64,000 nt of DNA from Clostridiales bacterium PH28_bin88 (GCA_000987045.1 LAKY01000007.1:27059-91058), one strand, 5' to 3'; counted from the stretch's first letter, positions 16,826-25,812 are shown. Numbers and translations: made by a program. Notes: generated by a model not told the origin, from the letters alone.

Positions 16826-18469
16826 TCACCACCGGGGCAGCTTAAAGTTTTCTTCGGCAACCCGGCGGGCCGGGTCATACCCGGCGTCGGCATGCCGGAT
16901 AATGCCCAAACCCGGGTCATTGGTCAATACCCGCTGGATCCTGCCCGCAGCTTCCCGGGAGCCGTCGGCGATTACCGTCATCCCCGAATGGATGGAGTAG
17001 CCGATGCCCACCCCACCGCCGTGAAATACCCCTGCCAGGGTAGCGCCGGAAATGCTGTTCAACAGGGCATTTAATACCGGCCAGTCGGCGATGGCATCGC
17101 TTCCGTCCAGCATCCCTTCCGTTTCCCGGTTGGGTGACGCCACCGCCCCTGCGTCCAGGTGGTCACGGGTAATGGCGATGGGTGCCCGTAGTTTCCCCGA
17201 CCGGACCATATCGTTGATCACAGTCCCAAAATGCGCCCGTTCCCGGTAATTCAACCAGCACACCCTGGCCGGCAGGCCCTGAAAGCGGACCTTTTCCTGC
17301 ACGGCGTGGATCCAGTTGACTAAAACAGGCTGGTGGGAAAACTCTCTCAAGATTACCTCATCGGTAGCATAGATGTCCTCCGGCTCACCGGACAGGGCAA
17401 CCCAGCGGAACGGCCCCCGGCCCTCGCAGAAAAGCGGCCGCACGGTAGCAGGCACAAACCCCGGAATGCGGAAGGCATCGGGGACGCCCATCTTTTGGGC
17501 CTGCTCCCGGATGTTATTTCCATAGTCAAAGACCACCGAGCCCCGGGCTTGAAACGCCAGCATGGCCTGGACATGAACCTTGACAGACTCCTGGGACCTG
17601 TGCAGGTAGTCTTGCGGGTCGTCAACCCGCAATTTTTCAGCCTCAGCCGGGCTTAACCCGCGGGGAATATACCCGTGCAACAGGTCATGGGCAGGCGTCT
17701 GGTCGGTCACAACGTCGGGAACAAGCCCTCTTTCCACCAGTTGGGGGTAAACGTCGGCCGCATTTCCCAAAACGGCAATCGAGCGGGCCTGCTTCAACTC
17801 GACGCTTTCCTGGGCTAGCTCGAGGGCCTGATCCAGTTCCCGCACCATCACATCACAGTAAGAACTGAGAAGGCTCTTTTTAATGGCCGAACGATCCACA
17901 TCCACCACCAGGGCCACCCCGCCGTTCATGGTCACCGCCAGCGGCTGAGCGCCCCCCATCACACCCAGGCCGGAGGTCAGTACCAACCTGCCTGCCAGGC
18001 TCCCGCCGAAATGACGCCGGCCCAGTTCCGCAAAAGTTTCGTAGGTCCCCTGCAGGATGCCCTGTGTGCCGATAAACGCCCAGGCACCGGCGGTGGACTG
18101 CCCGTACATGGTTAAGCCTTTGGCCTCCAGCTCGCGGAAATACTCCCAGGTGGCCCAGGCCGGTACCAGGAGGGAACTGGCCATTAAGACCCGGGGGCTC
18201 CAGGTAAAGGTTCTAAAAACCGCCACAGGCTTACCTGACTGGATCAGCAAGGTTTCGTCATCCTTGAGGTCTTTGATGGCGTCGACAATGGCGTGAAGGC
18301 AGTCCCAGTTTCGGGCCACCTTTCCCCCGCCTCCATACACCACCAGATCCCTGGGATTGCTGGCTACATCCGCATCAATACTGTTAAGTAACAACCGCAG
18401 GATACCTTCCTGCTGCCACCCCCGGCAGTTCAGGTGAGATCCCCGGGGAGTCTTCAACGTTAACGCCAT
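16826..18469 (-). CDS. hutU: urocanate hydratase, copy 2
   Basis: A second full-length urocanase of 547 residues. It keeps the NAD motif, here [19 protein letters not shown], the conserved [19 protein letters not shown] and the C-terminal [17 protein letters not shown]. It differs from copy 1 at many positions, including changes beside the NAD loop (GLGVMGG against GMGGMGG). The start MALTLKTP is preferred over an upstream GTG because GAGAGGTGA sits just before it. It follows livF by 28 bases and precedes the regulator by 10, so it belongs to the transporter-regulator transcript. Different substrate preference, such as a methylated urocanate, is possible but unproven. Confidence 0.92.
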   Translation of the reverse strand: MALTLKTPRGSHLNCRGWQQEGILRLLLNSIDADVASNPRDLVVYGGGGKVARNWDCLHAIVDAIKDLKDDETLLIQSGKPVAVFRTFTWSPRVLMASSLLVPAWATWEYFRELEAKGLTMYGQSTAGAWAFIGTQGILQGTYETFAELGRRHFGGSLAGRLVLTSGLGVMGGAQPLAVTMNGGVALVVDVDRSAIKKSLLSSYCDVMVRELDQALELAQESVELKQARSIAVLGNAADVYPQLVERGLVPDVVTDQTPAHDLLHGYIPRGLSPAEAEKLRVDDPQDYLHRSQESVKVHVQAMLAFQARGSVVFDYGNNIREQAQKMGVPDAFRIPGFVPATVRPLFCEGRGPFRWVALSGEPEDIYATDEVILREFSHQPVLVNWIHAVQEKVRFQGLPARVCWLNYRERAHFGTVINDMVRSGKLRAPIAITRDHLDAGAVASPNRETEGMLDGSDAIADWPVLNALLNSISGATLAGVFHGGGVGIGYSIHSGMTVIADGSREAAGRIQRVLTNDPGLGIIRHADAGYDPARRVAEENFKLPRW

Positions 18470-18497
18470 CTGCTTCACCTCTCAGCCTTCCCCACAT

Positions 18498-19202
18498 TTA
18501 CCCTCCCAGGTAGGCCTTTTTGATCTCGGGGTTGACCTGCAGTACCCCGGCACTGTCCTCCATTACAATGCGTCCGGTTTCCAGCACATAGCCCCGGTGG
18601 GCAGCTGCCAGGGCCTTTTTTGCATTCTGTTCCACCAGCAGCACCGTGATTCCTTCCCGGTTCATTTCCCCCATCACCTTGAAAGCACGGTTCACCAGCA
18701 GGGGCATTAAACCCATGGAGACCTCATCAATCAAGAGCAGTTTGGGGGAAACCATCAAGGCCCTGCCGATAGCCAGCATTTGCTGCTCCCCGCCGCTCAT
18801 AGTCCTGGCCAGCTGGTTCTTTCTCTCGGCCAGCCGGGGAAACATCACAAATATCTTTTCTTTGTTGCGTTTAATCTCAGCGGCGTTTTTTCTCCTGTAG
18901 GCGCCCATTCTCAGGTTTTCTTCCACTGTAAGGTCCGGGAATACCCTCCGCCCCTCCGGAACGTACCCGATCCCCATTTCCGCCCGGAGCCACGCCGGCC
19001 TGGAGGTAATGTCTTCCCCCTGAAAGAAAATGCTCCCGCTTTTGGGGCGTACCAATCCCATGATCGCTTTCATGATGGTGGTCTTGCCCGCCCCATTGGC
19101 TCCGATGATGGTCACGAACTCTCCCGCTTTTACCCGGAGGCTGATATCGTAGAGGGCCTGGGACTGCCCGTAAAAAACGTTGAGCCTATCCAACACCAAC
19201 AT
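18498..19202 (-). CDS. livF: branched-chain-type ABC importer ATPase LivF
   Basis: A 234-residue ABC ATPase of the LivF type. It has Walker A GANGAGKTTIMKA near residue 36, the signature TMSGGEQQMLAIGRALM and Walker B LLIDEVSMGLMP. The last differs from the usual LLDEPS form at the position after DE (Val for Pro). It overlaps livG by 17 bases with a GGAGGA ribosome site inside livG. It powers a Liv/HAAT-family importer whose other parts are encoded immediately upstream. In this setting the cargo may be histidine, urocanate or another imidazole compound rather than leucine; that is inference from position. Confidence 0.9.
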   Translation of the reverse strand: MLVLDRLNVFYGQSQALYDISLRVKAGEFVTIIGANGAGKTTIMKAIMGLVRPKSGSIFFQGEDITSRPAWLRAEMGIGYVPEGRRVFPDLTVEENLRMGAYRRKNAAEIKRNKEKIFVMFPRLAERKNQLARTMSGGEQQMLAIGRALMVSPKLLLIDEVSMGLMPLLVNRAFKVMGEMNREGITVLLVEQNAKKALAAAHRGYVLETGRIVMEDSAGVLQVNPEIKKAYLGG

Positions 19203-19968
19203 CCTGGTCTTCCTCCTTCCCCAGGTAAGCCTCGATCACCAGGGGATCGTTCTGCACCTTTGCCGGTGGCCCTTCGGCAATCTTTTCCCCGTAATTCAAT
19301 ACCACCATCCGGTCGCACAGGCGGGTGGCCACCGGCATATTGTGCTCCACCATCATGATAGTGGTGCCTTTTTCCTTGAGCTGCAGCACCAGGCGGATAA
19401 ATTCCTCGGTGGCATCCTGGCTCAATCCCGCGCAGGGCTCATCCAGCATTAAAAGTTGAGGTTCCAGGGCCAGGGCACGGGCGATTTCCAGGCGGCGCAT
19501 GTAACCCAGGCTGAGTTCGCCGGCAATTTCTCTTTCGTGACCGGCCAGTTCCACCCGCCGCAACAATTCCAAGGCCTGATCCACATGACCGCGGGCGTGG
19601 CTTTTACGCAAGGTCCCCCAAATTCCCCGGTAACGCTCCCTGCCCAGCGCGACCACCACATTATCCAGCACTGTCATATCCTTGAAGATGCGGGTAATCT
19701 GGAAAGTGCGCGCCACACCCATGTGGGCAATCCGGTGAGGCGGCAGCCCCTGTATTTCCCTGCCGTAAAGCAGGATCTTGCCCTCGGTGGGGGGATAAAC
19801 GCCGCAAACAGTGTTAAAGAAGGTGGTCTTCCCGGCGCCGTTGGGTCCGATTAACCCCAGGACCTCCCCCCCGTAGACCTCCAGGCTTACCCCGTTCACC
19901 GCTTTCAGCCCGCCGAAGTGCTTCTTCAATCCAATGGTTTGTAATACTGTTTCCCGCCGTTTATCCAT
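19186..19968 (-). CDS. livG: branched-chain-type ABC importer ATPase LivG
   Basis: A 260-residue ABC ATPase of the LivG type, with Walker A GPNGAGKTTFFNTVCG, the signature GELSLGYMRRLEIARAL and Walker B LLMLDEPCAGLS. The start MDKRRETV is chosen for its GGAAGGG site; a 15-residue longer frame has none. It overlaps the end of livM by 8 bases and the start of livF by 17, so translation is coupled. The second nucleotide-binding subunit is LivF. Confidence 0.92.
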   Translation of the reverse strand: MDKRRETVLQTIGLKKHFGGLKAVNGVSLEVYGGEVLGLIGPNGAGKTTFFNTVCGVYPPTEGKILLYGREIQGLPPHRIAHMGVARTFQITRIFKDMTVLDNVVVALGRERYRGIWGTLRKSHARGHVDQALELLRRVELAGHEREIAGELSLGYMRRLEIARALALEPQLLMLDEPCAGLSQDATEEFIRLVLQLKEKGTTIMMVEHNMPVATRLCDRMVVLNYGEKIAEGPPAKVQNDPLVIEAYLGKEEDQDVGVG

Positions 19969-20863
19969 GGCTATCCCTTCCCATCTCCGGCACCGCTCTG
20001 CGGCGCAGGGCACGAGTTATCAGGTTCCACAAAAAGCTCCTGTCTCCCAACAGCCCCTGGTGCTGGAAGCGCATCATCACTACCAGCAAACCCCCGTAAA
20101 CCAGCATCCGGTAGTCGGAGATGAAGCGAAACAGTTCAGGAGCCAACCCCAGCAGAATCGCCCCCACCACCGGTCCCCGCAGGGTGCCCATACCGCCCAG
20201 CACCGTCATGGAAAGGATACTGACAGAGGTAAGGAAGCCGAAGTCGGAAGACATGATAAAGCCCATAAAATGGGCATAAACGCTGCCGGCCAGACCCGCC
20301 AGGGCGGTACCCAGGGCGAAGGCAATCACCTTGAACTTGCTGACATCTATACCCAGGGAAGCCGCCGCCTGTTCCTCGTTACGGACGCCTCCCAGGGCCA
20401 GGCCCAGCCAGGAGGAAGATATCCGGCGGCATAACAGCAGGGTCAGGACGATCAGGGAAACAGTCAATACCAGGTAACCGCCGGTGGTCATGGTCGCGCC
20501 GAATATTTTCGCCGCCGGCACCGCCATCCCCAGGGAAGCTCCGAAAAATGAAACGTACTGAAAAATCGCCACCACCACAAAGTTGATCCCGATGGTGGTT
20601 ACAGCTAAAAAGTCTTCTCTGACCCGCAGGCTGCCCACGCCAAGAACGGTGCCTACCAAACCCGCCACCACCCCGGCCAGGGGGAGAGCAAGCCAAAAAC
20701 CAAACCCCAGTTTGGCGGTGAGTACCGCGGAGGTATAAGCACCGATCCCGAAAAAAGCCGCATGGCCCAGGGTAGGCTGGCCGGCATAACCGGTGATGAT
20801 ATTGAGGCTCAATGCCAGCAGCACAAAGATTCCGATATTTACCGCCACTACTAGCTCGTACAT
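19961..20863 (-). CDS. livM: branched-chain-type ABC importer permease LivM
   Basis: A 300-residue membrane permease of the LivM type with about eight to ten hydrophobic segments. It carries NIITGYAGQPTLGHAAFFGIG near residues 21-41, the family signature in which a glycine and an NIxxGYxGQ motif are conserved, and the EEQAAASLGIDVSKFKVIAF coupling loop for the ATPase. It pairs with LivH, which is encoded 28 bases upstream. Length and topology are normal. Confidence 0.92.
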   Translation of the reverse strand: MYELVVAVNIGIFVLLALSLNIITGYAGQPTLGHAAFFGIGAYTSAVLTAKLGFGFWLALPLAGVVAGLVGTVLGVGSLRVREDFLAVTTIGINFVVVAIFQYVSFFGASLGMAVPAAKIFGATMTTGGYLVLTVSLIVLTLLLCRRISSSWLGLALGGVRNEEQAAASLGIDVSKFKVIAFALGTALAGLAGSVYAHFMGFIMSSDFGFLTSVSILSMTVLGGMGTLRGPVVGAILLGLAPELFRFISDYRMLVYGGLLVVMMRFQHQGLLGDRSFLWNLITRALRRRAVPEMGRDSHG

Positions 20864-20891
20864 GCACTACACCCTTTACTTGATTTTGGGG

Positions 20892-21761
20892 TCAAGCCCC
20901 CTTGCGTCCCAGCAGCCCCTGGGGCCGCCACATCAAAATCCCAATCAGAACCACAAAGGCGATGGCATCCCGCGGCAGGAAAAACCCAATGTATCCTCCC
21001 ACCATGGTCTCGGCCAACCCGATCAGCAGTGCGGCTACCACCGTTCCTACAGGGTTGCCCAGTCCTCCCAGCACAATCACGGCCAGCATCTTGTAAGCGG
21101 GAATATCACCCATGGTGGGCGAAATGGAACTGTAAAGGATACCAACCATGATGCCCGCTGCCGCCGCGAAGCCGTAACCCAGGAGAAAGTTCAACGCCAC
21201 CACCACGTTCACGTTGACACCCATGGCTTTGGCAGTCTCCAGGTCCTGGGCGGTGGCCTTCCATGCCATGCCGACAGCCGTCCGGTTGAGCAAAAACCAT
21301 AAAAGCCCCAACAACAGGCCGGTTGCCAGCAGGATCAAGAGCCACTTTCCGTTGATGCTGAGGCCCAAATTGTCCATATGGATGTCGGGCAGGATTGCCC
21401 TGGTATGGAAATCCCGGATATTGGGGCCGGCTACCAGTCGAATGAAGTCCTGCAGGAAGATAAACAATCCGATGCTGGCAATCAGAGCTACATTGGGAGG
21501 TTTATCCATCATGGGAGCATAAAGAAATTTTTGCACGCCAAACCCCAGGATGGAAGTAAGCGCCATTCCCAACAAAAACGCCAGCAGCAGGTTACCCGTG
21601 TAAGTATAGGCGAACAGTCCTATGTAGGCCCCCACCGCATACGCTCCGGCATTGGAAATGTCCAGGATGCGCATGATGCCGTAAACCAAAGTAGCCCCCA
21701 TGGCGGTAAGGGCGTAAACACAGCCGATGACTTTGCCGTTGATTAACTGCTGAAGGAACAT
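20892..21761 (-). CDS. livH: branched-chain-type ABC importer permease LivH
   Basis: A 289-residue permease of the LivH type. The family start FLQQLINGKVIGCVYALTAM is present, followed by GATLVYGIMRILDISNAGAY and, near residues 225-245, a PAYKMLAVIVLGGLGNPVG loop that contacts the ATPase. It lies between livK, separated by a 168-base gap with a strong hairpin and a repeat, and livM. The ribosome site is GGGGAG, seven bases before the ATG. Confidence 0.92.
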   Translation of the reverse strand: MFLQQLINGKVIGCVYALTAMGATLVYGIMRILDISNAGAYAVGAYIGLFAYTYTGNLLLAFLLGMALTSILGFGVQKFLYAPMMDKPPNVALIASIGLFIFLQDFIRLVAGPNIRDFHTRAILPDIHMDNLGLSINGKWLLILLATGLLLGLLWFLLNRTAVGMAWKATAQDLETAKAMGVNVNVVVALNFLLGYGFAAAAGIMVGILYSSISPTMGDIPAYKMLAVIVLGGLGNPVGTVVAALLIGLAETMVGGYIGFFLPRDAIAFVVLIGILMWRPQGLLGRKGA

Positions 21762-21797
21762 AACCCGCTCCCCTTTACCTTACCCTTGTGAGACATC

Positions 21798-21822
21798 GCA
21801 TCCGGGTAGCTGACCCGGATGC
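21798..21822 (-). terminator. strong hairpin between livK and livH
   Basis: A perfect 10-bp stem (GCATCCGGGT / ACCCGGATGC, 5-base loop) without a T-run. In transporter operons such stems often stabilise the receptor message or reduce readthrough into the permease genes. That role is inferred here. Confidence 0.5.
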
Positions 21823-21851
21823 GCGCCCACAAGGATATTTCTTTATACCAT

Positions 21852-21929
21852 CAGAAAGTATAACTTTCTGTGGCATAAGTACTAAGGCTTCCGCCTGCGC
21901 CTAAAGGCTTGGCGCAAGCCAAGTTTTCT
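21852..21929. repeat. intergenic repeat, copy 2 (GTGGCATAAGT element)
   Basis: Starts with a perfect 8-bp inverted repeat CAGAAAGT / ACTTTCTG. It then has the blocks TTTCTGTGGCATAAGTACTA, AAGGCTTCCG and GCCAAGTTTTCTT shared with the copy at 10086-10207. A GGCTTG / CAAGCC stem near its end may serve as the livK terminator. Both copies sit at the 3' end of a minus-strand gene in the same orientation. Confidence 0.6.
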
Positions 21930-23126
21930 TTACTGTTCCGGCGCGGTGATGATGGCCGGATCATCAATCTCCGCGAAGTAGTGGAAAGCGCCCTTCTCCA
22001 CTTTCTGTACCTGGACGGTCTTGGTGACTTCACCCAGCGTGTTGTAGCCCTTGATCACTCCCGTCACCGCCTGGAAGTCCTTGATCTGGTGCAACCCGTC
22101 TTTAATTTGCTGGGGTGTTGTGCCATACTTCTTCATCACTTCCGCCAGCACCATGAAGGCGTCATAGGTAGAGGCGGCCACCATGTCCGGAGCATGCCCC
22201 GCTTGAGCGGTATAGTCCTTGATAAAATCCTTCACTACCTGCCGGTCGGAATCCCGGTTCAGGTTGGTGGTAATGATCACTCCGTCAGCAGCCTCAGCCG
22301 CTACGCCCAGGAATTGTTCGGTGGAATCAATGCCTTCCGTCCCTAAAATCTGAGCCTGCAGTTTCAGGTCCCTGGCCTGGCGGACGATCTGGGATCCCTC
22401 GCCTGCGTATGCGGGAATGTACAGCAAGTCCACACTCAGCTGCTTGATCTTGGTAAGAGCCGGGGTGAATTCCTTTTCACCCATGGAGAAGGAGTCCACC
22501 GAGACCACCGAGGCTCCGTTAGCCTCGACGTATTCTTTAAAAGACTTGGTCAGAGTGGTGCCGAAGTCATTGTCCACATGAAGGATGGCAATCTTTTTGG
22601 CCCCCAGGAGTTTAACCGCGGTGTAACCTCCCGCCTTACCCTGGACGGTTCCTACAAAGGACTGCCGGAAGATGTAATCACCGGTCTGAGTAATTTCCGG
22701 GTGGATGGCGTAGGATGAGATCATGGGAATCCCAGCGGTCTGGTAGATACTGGCGGAAGCCCGGGTCGGGCCACTGTAAGAACCTGAAACCACCGCTACC
22801 ACCTTATCTTTGGTGGTCAACTTCTGGGCAATGCTTACCGCTTGTTTGGAGTCAAAAGCATCGTCATAGCTTACCAGCTGTACTTCCTGCCCATTGATCC
22901 CCCCGCCGGTGTTGATCTTTTTCACCGCTAACTCGGCAGCTTTGGATACGCTTGCCCCGTCCGCCGCGGCAGGTCCCGTCACCGGCGCGAAAAAGCCAAT
23001 CTTAATGGGTTCCTTGCTGGTTTCCTTGCTCGTTTCCTTTTGGTCAGCTTGCGGAGCCTTGCCGCCACAAGCGGTTGCCACCAGCGCAACAACCAACAAC
23101 AGACTGATAAACCACAGTTTCTTCAT
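21930..23126 (-). CDS. livK: branched-chain-type ABC importer receptor lipoprotein (LivK/HAAT)
   Basis: A 398-residue solute receptor of the Peripla_BP_6 family. The lipoprotein signal ends in VATACGG (lipobox near residues 17-20), and an acidic and Lys-rich linker follows. The body has the expected IKIGFFAPVTGPAAADG start and KVVAVVSGSYSGPTRASA motif. The start MKKLWFISLL is chosen for its GGGAGGGG site. It is the first gene of the locus that leads into two urocanases and the rest of the histidine pathway, so an imidazole amino acid or urocanate is a plausible ligand, although the family mostly binds aliphatic amino acids. Confidence 0.9.
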   Translation of the reverse strand: MKKLWFISLLLVVALVATACGGKAPQADQKETSKETSKEPIKIGFFAPVTGPAAADGASVSKAAELAVKKINTGGGINGQEVQLVSYDDAFDSKQAVSIAQKLTTKDKVVAVVSGSYSGPTRASASIYQTAGIPMISSYAIHPEITQTGDYIFRQSFVGTVQGKAGGYTAVKLLGAKKIAILHVDNDFGTTLTKSFKEYVEANGASVVSVDSFSMGEKEFTPALTKIKQLSVDLLYIPAYAGEGSQIVRQARDLKLQAQILGTEGIDSTEQFLGVAAEAADGVIITTNLNRDSDRQVVKDFIKDYTAQAGHAPDMVAASTYDAFMVLAEVMKKYGTTPQQIKDGLHQIKDFQAVTGVIKGYNTLGEVTKTVQVQKVEKGAFHYFAEIDDPAIITAPEQ

Positions 23127-23299
23127 TCGTTTACGCCCCTCCCTCAGTTTTCTATGGTCGATCCCAAAACTCCGTTCAGGTTGACCATGGCTAAAAAGAT
23201 TCCCCATCAGCCCCTCAGTTCCTTGCGGAAAATTTTTCGTTTTGCTGGACTATATTTTGACATTCCGGTGTGGAGCAGTCCTCTAACCGATCGTTCAAA

Positions 23300-23321
23300 A
23301 AAAGAAAAACCCCCGAGGGGG
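23300..23321 (-). terminator. intrinsic terminator of VOC gene
   Basis: On the minus strand CCCCCTCGGGGG is followed by TTTTTCTTTTTTTG, a strong T-run. It lies 17 bases after the stop of the glyoxalase-like gene and separates it from the liv-hut locus. Confidence 0.8.
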
Positions 23322-23337
23322 CGGTAGCGCTCTCCAA

Positions 23338-23697
23338 TTACCCGATTATTTCTATCTCCTCGCCGTCAGGCCCCAGGAACACGGCCCGCTTGCGGCCGCT
23401 GCTGGCGGCTACCGGTTGTAAGCCCACCTTGACCCCGGCTTCCGATAACCGGCGAAAATCACCGTCGAAGGCGTCCGTACCCAGGGAAATGTGGCACCCT
23501 GAGATGGGACGGGAGTGGCTGGTTTGCAGCAACTCCAGTTCGGTGTTCCCGAGGGTTAGGAAGATGATTTTCTCCAGCCCCGGGGAAGAGGAGTCCATTT
23601 CCATGCGCTTCACGAAGCCAAAATGGTCCTGGTAGAACCGGGCGGATGCGGTGCAATCCTTCACCTCGAAGGCCGCATGGGTTATCCGGGTAAACAT
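23338..23697 (-). CDS. VOC-family (glyoxalase I-like) protein
   Basis: A 119-residue vicinal-oxygen-chelate protein with paired beta-alpha-beta-beta-beta units. The start RITHAAFEVKD and the C-terminal VFLGPDGEEIEIIG are typical of glyoxalase, methylmalonyl-CoA epimerase and dioxygenase-like members. H7, E52 (ELELLQ), H85-region (GCHISLG) and E117 could be metal ligands. The substrate cannot be assigned. It is 21 bases after the YbaK-type gene on the same strand and probably shares its transcript. Confidence 0.8.
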   Translation of the reverse strand: MFTRITHAAFEVKDCTASARFYQDHFGFVKRMEMDSSSPGLEKIIFLTLGNTELELLQTSHSRPISGCHISLGTDAFDGDFRRLSEAGVKVGLQPVAASSGRKRAVFLGPDGEEIEIIG

Positions 23698-23718
23698 TTT
23701 GATTTGTACCTCCTTCCG

Positions 23719-24204
23719 TTATGCCAGGTCGCACAGCGTGCCACCGGTGATGTCCAGGAGTTGCGCTACCGAAACGGGTACCGCTGAACGGGGAGTACCG
23801 GCGGCGGCGTATACCACCGGGAAACGCTCCATGCTCCGGTCGATGAGCACCGGCACAGGCTGCTTCAGGGCAAAGGGGCAGACCCCTCCCGGCGGAAACC
23901 CGGTAAGTTCCATGGTCGTATCCGGGTCGGCCAGCTTTACCTTGCCGCTCGCTCCAAGGACCTGTTTCAGCTTGCTTTGACTCACCTTCATGTCACCGCT
24001 GGTCACCACCAGCACCGGCTGGTCACCGATGATTAACAGAATGCTTTTGGCGATCTGCCCTACCTCAACTCCCACCGCCCGGGCGGCAAGTTCGGAGGTG
24101 TGGGTGCTCTCGTCAAACTCGATAATCTCCGGCCGGTATGGCGTCTCTTCCAGGAACCGCCGCACTCTCGCAATAGCTTCCACTGTTGGTTGCACCTCCA
24201 GCAT
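23719..24204 (-). CDS. YbaK/ProX-family aminoacyl-tRNA deacylase
   Basis: A 161-residue YbaK/EbsC domain. Such proteins remove mis-attached amino acids from tRNA in trans, most often Cys or Ala from tRNA-Pro. The conserved lysine lies in IAKSILL near residue 54, and GFPPGGVCPFAL near residues 100-111 forms the signature loop. Length matches the free-standing family. The first gene of a two-gene unit with the VOC protein; no physiological link between them is evident. Confidence 0.85.
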   Translation of the reverse strand: MLEVQPTVEAIARVRRFLEETPYRPEIIEFDESTHTSELAARAVGVEVGQIAKSILLIIGDQPVLVVTSGDMKVSQSKLKQVLGASGKVKLADPDTTMELTGFPPGGVCPFALKQPVPVLIDRSMERFPVVYAAAGTPRSAVPVSVAQLLDITGGTLCDLA

Positions 24205-24342
24205 AACCTTTTAGACATTCGTTAAGGATCTCCTTCATTTTACGCCCTCAATTCGCTTTCTTCCCCAACGAAGAATTTTTATGCCCGCGGCGTAAGATGA
24301 TATCTATACAGAAGTTATCCCAGGCAGAGGAGGAGGTCCCGT

Positions 24343-24525
24343 ATGGTAAGAAAAACCCACAAAGGCATTATGGGCAAGGAAATGATCACCCGCAGCAGCA
24401 AACCCCGCATCGGGCCGGGCATTGGTTTTCAGGAGATGGATCTGAGGACCGGAGAAGAGATCGAGAAGGCGGTGAAACGGGAGGACCGGCAGCTCCCTAC
24501 AGGGGAACGACAGAGAGGGGATTAA
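24343..24525 (+). CDS. small basic protein, unknown
   Basis: A 60-codon frame with an excellent AGGAGGAGG ribosome site 8 bases before ATG. The peptide is hydrophilic, with the stretch MVRKTHKGIMGKEMI and a GPGIGFQEMDLRTGEEIEKAV core. It has no cysteines, signal or membrane segment. I do not recognise a family. Its stop codon lies inside a GAGAGGGG / CCCCCTCTC hairpin that may end the transcript. The ribosome site and hairpin support a real gene. Confidence 0.5.
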   Translation: MVRKTHKGIMGKEMITRSSKPRIGPGIGFQEMDLRTGEEIEKAVKREDRQLPTGERQRGD

Positions 24526-24532
24526 CCCCCTC
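24512..24532 (+). terminator. hairpin overlapping stop of small basic protein gene
   Basis: AGAGAGGGG and CCCCCTCTCT form a stem of about 9 bp around the TAA stop. The T-run is poor (TACCGGTCC), so termination strength is uncertain. Confidence 0.4.
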
Positions 24533-24625
24533 TCTTACCGGTCCGGTCTTCCAGGGTCTTCAATCTCTTTCTGAATCGAATTGACTTGAAAGTAATGGCG
24601 CAGACTATCTCCGGAGGTGGTATAT

Positions 24626-25108
24626 GTGACTTCAATGATCTGGGCAATCGTGTTCGTCGTGTCCACAATCCTGATGGTGGTGGTCGTGCCCCGGCGGCAG
24701 GTGGCGGATTTCCTTCTCTTCGGCCTGGTAGGCGGGCTGGGTGTCGCGCTGGTCATGTTGTACTTCTTTGTCCCTCTTTTGGGATACTGGCGGTTTGCCC
24801 CCGCGGACATACTGACTTTTCAGGGCATACCCCTGCTGTTGGCCATGGCGTGGATCCCCATTGAAATCATCTACGGTTGGGCACTCACCCGCGGAGAAGG
24901 CCTGGCACCTTTCCTGGCGGTAATTGGCTTTCCCCTTGCCGCCACCCTGGGGCATTACGGGCTGATCCTGAACGGCAATCTCGCCTACGCCCACTGGAGC
25001 CTGTCCAAGACGTTCTTGTTGGCGCTGTTTATCCATGCCGGCCTGGCCGCCTACATCCTGGCGCAGGTGCGTCCCCGCCAGGCCGCAGGTTCTGTGGAAC
25101 CAGACTAA
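24626..25108 (+). CDS. multi-pass membrane protein, unknown
   Basis: A 160-residue, strongly hydrophobic protein with about five membrane helices (VTSMIWAIVFVVSTILMVVV, then LLFGLVGGLGVALVMLYFF and three more). The GTG start is chosen because GGAGGT sits 7 bases upstream. Charged loops contain PRRQ and RGEG. It resembles small membrane proteins of unknown function found near sporulation genes in Firmicutes, but I cannot name the family. Its 3' end overlaps the convergent DUF523 gene by four bases. Confidence 0.65.
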   Translation: MTSMIWAIVFVVSTILMVVVVPRRQVADFLLFGLVGGLGVALVMLYFFVPLLGYWRFAPADILTFQGIPLLLAMAWIPIEIIYGWALTRGEGLAPFLAVIGFPLAATLGHYGLILNGNLAYAHWSLSKTFLLALFIHAGLAAYILAQVRPRQAAGSVEPD

Positions 25109-25563
25109 TTTTGGCTTTCGTGCCAATTCTTCTCGGAATAGACCCGTAGCCCAGCCTGCCGTAACAAGGCCGCCGTTACCCCTTCCCCGGGAAGGGATGC
25201 GCCGCTAAAGGTGCCGTCGTATACCCGGCTGCTGCCGCAGGAGGGGCTTCCTTCTTTCAGTATGGCCTCCCCGGCACCAGATAATTCCGACAAGGCAAGG
25301 GTTTCGCGAGCGCCTTTCACGAAAGCCTCAGTAACATCCTCCCCGTCCTTGGTAACGACTCTGGCCCTCCCGGCCAGCACCTCCCGCCCGTCCCCGCCCT
25401 GCATCTCGGCTGGGGCTCTCGGTATGCGAAGACCTCCCAACTGCTCCGGGCAGACCGGGATGGCATTCCCTTCCGCCACCATCCGGCGGATCTCGGGGTC
25501 CAGGTTGTGCCCGCCATGGTACTTACAGTTAATTCCCGCCAAGCAGGCGCTCACCAGTATCAA
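25105..25563 (-). CDS. DUF523 family protein
   Basis: A 152-residue DUF523 protein. The family hallmark VSACLAGINCKYHG (residues 4-17) is followed by VCPEQLGGLRIPR near residue 37 and LKEGSPSCGSS near residue 102. The three conserved cysteine sites and the PSCG element suggest a metal- or thiol-dependent role, but the function is not established. A YbgA-type domain fused to some homologues is absent here. It is a single gene, convergent with the membrane protein gene. Confidence 0.9.
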   Translation of the reverse strand: MILVSACLAGINCKYHGGHNLDPEIRRMVAEGNAIPVCPEQLGGLRIPRAPAEMQGGDGREVLAGRARVVTKDGEDVTEAFVKGARETLALSELSGAGEAILKEGSPSCGSSRVYDGTFSGASLPGEGVTAALLRQAGLRVYSEKNWHESQN

Positions 25564-25742
25564 CCGCCATCACCCTTCCCACTACATGTGATCTCTTTCC
25601 AGAGAGCCGCTCCGGACGGCTACGCCTATTTTCCCCCCGCTATTGCCACCATAACCCCTCACGGACTGTTCGTAAATCCACACTCTTTTTCTTTTTACCG
25701 GCCCGCTTTTCCTGCCTTAATGTGGCAGTTTCACGGGGGGAA

Positions 25743-25771
25743 TTGCAAAATATTGTTCCACAGTCTAAAAT
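25743..25771 (+). promoter_or_regulatory. sigma-A-type promoter of ACT/DUF711 genes
   Basis: TTGCAA, exactly 17 bases, then TAAAAT, about 40 bases before the start of the ACT-domain gene. The upstream part of the gap (25564-25742) shows nothing else. Confidence 0.65.
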
Positions 25772-25812
25772 GGCAATAAGACTTCACGCCAGGCAGGAAA
25801 GGAGACAATTCC

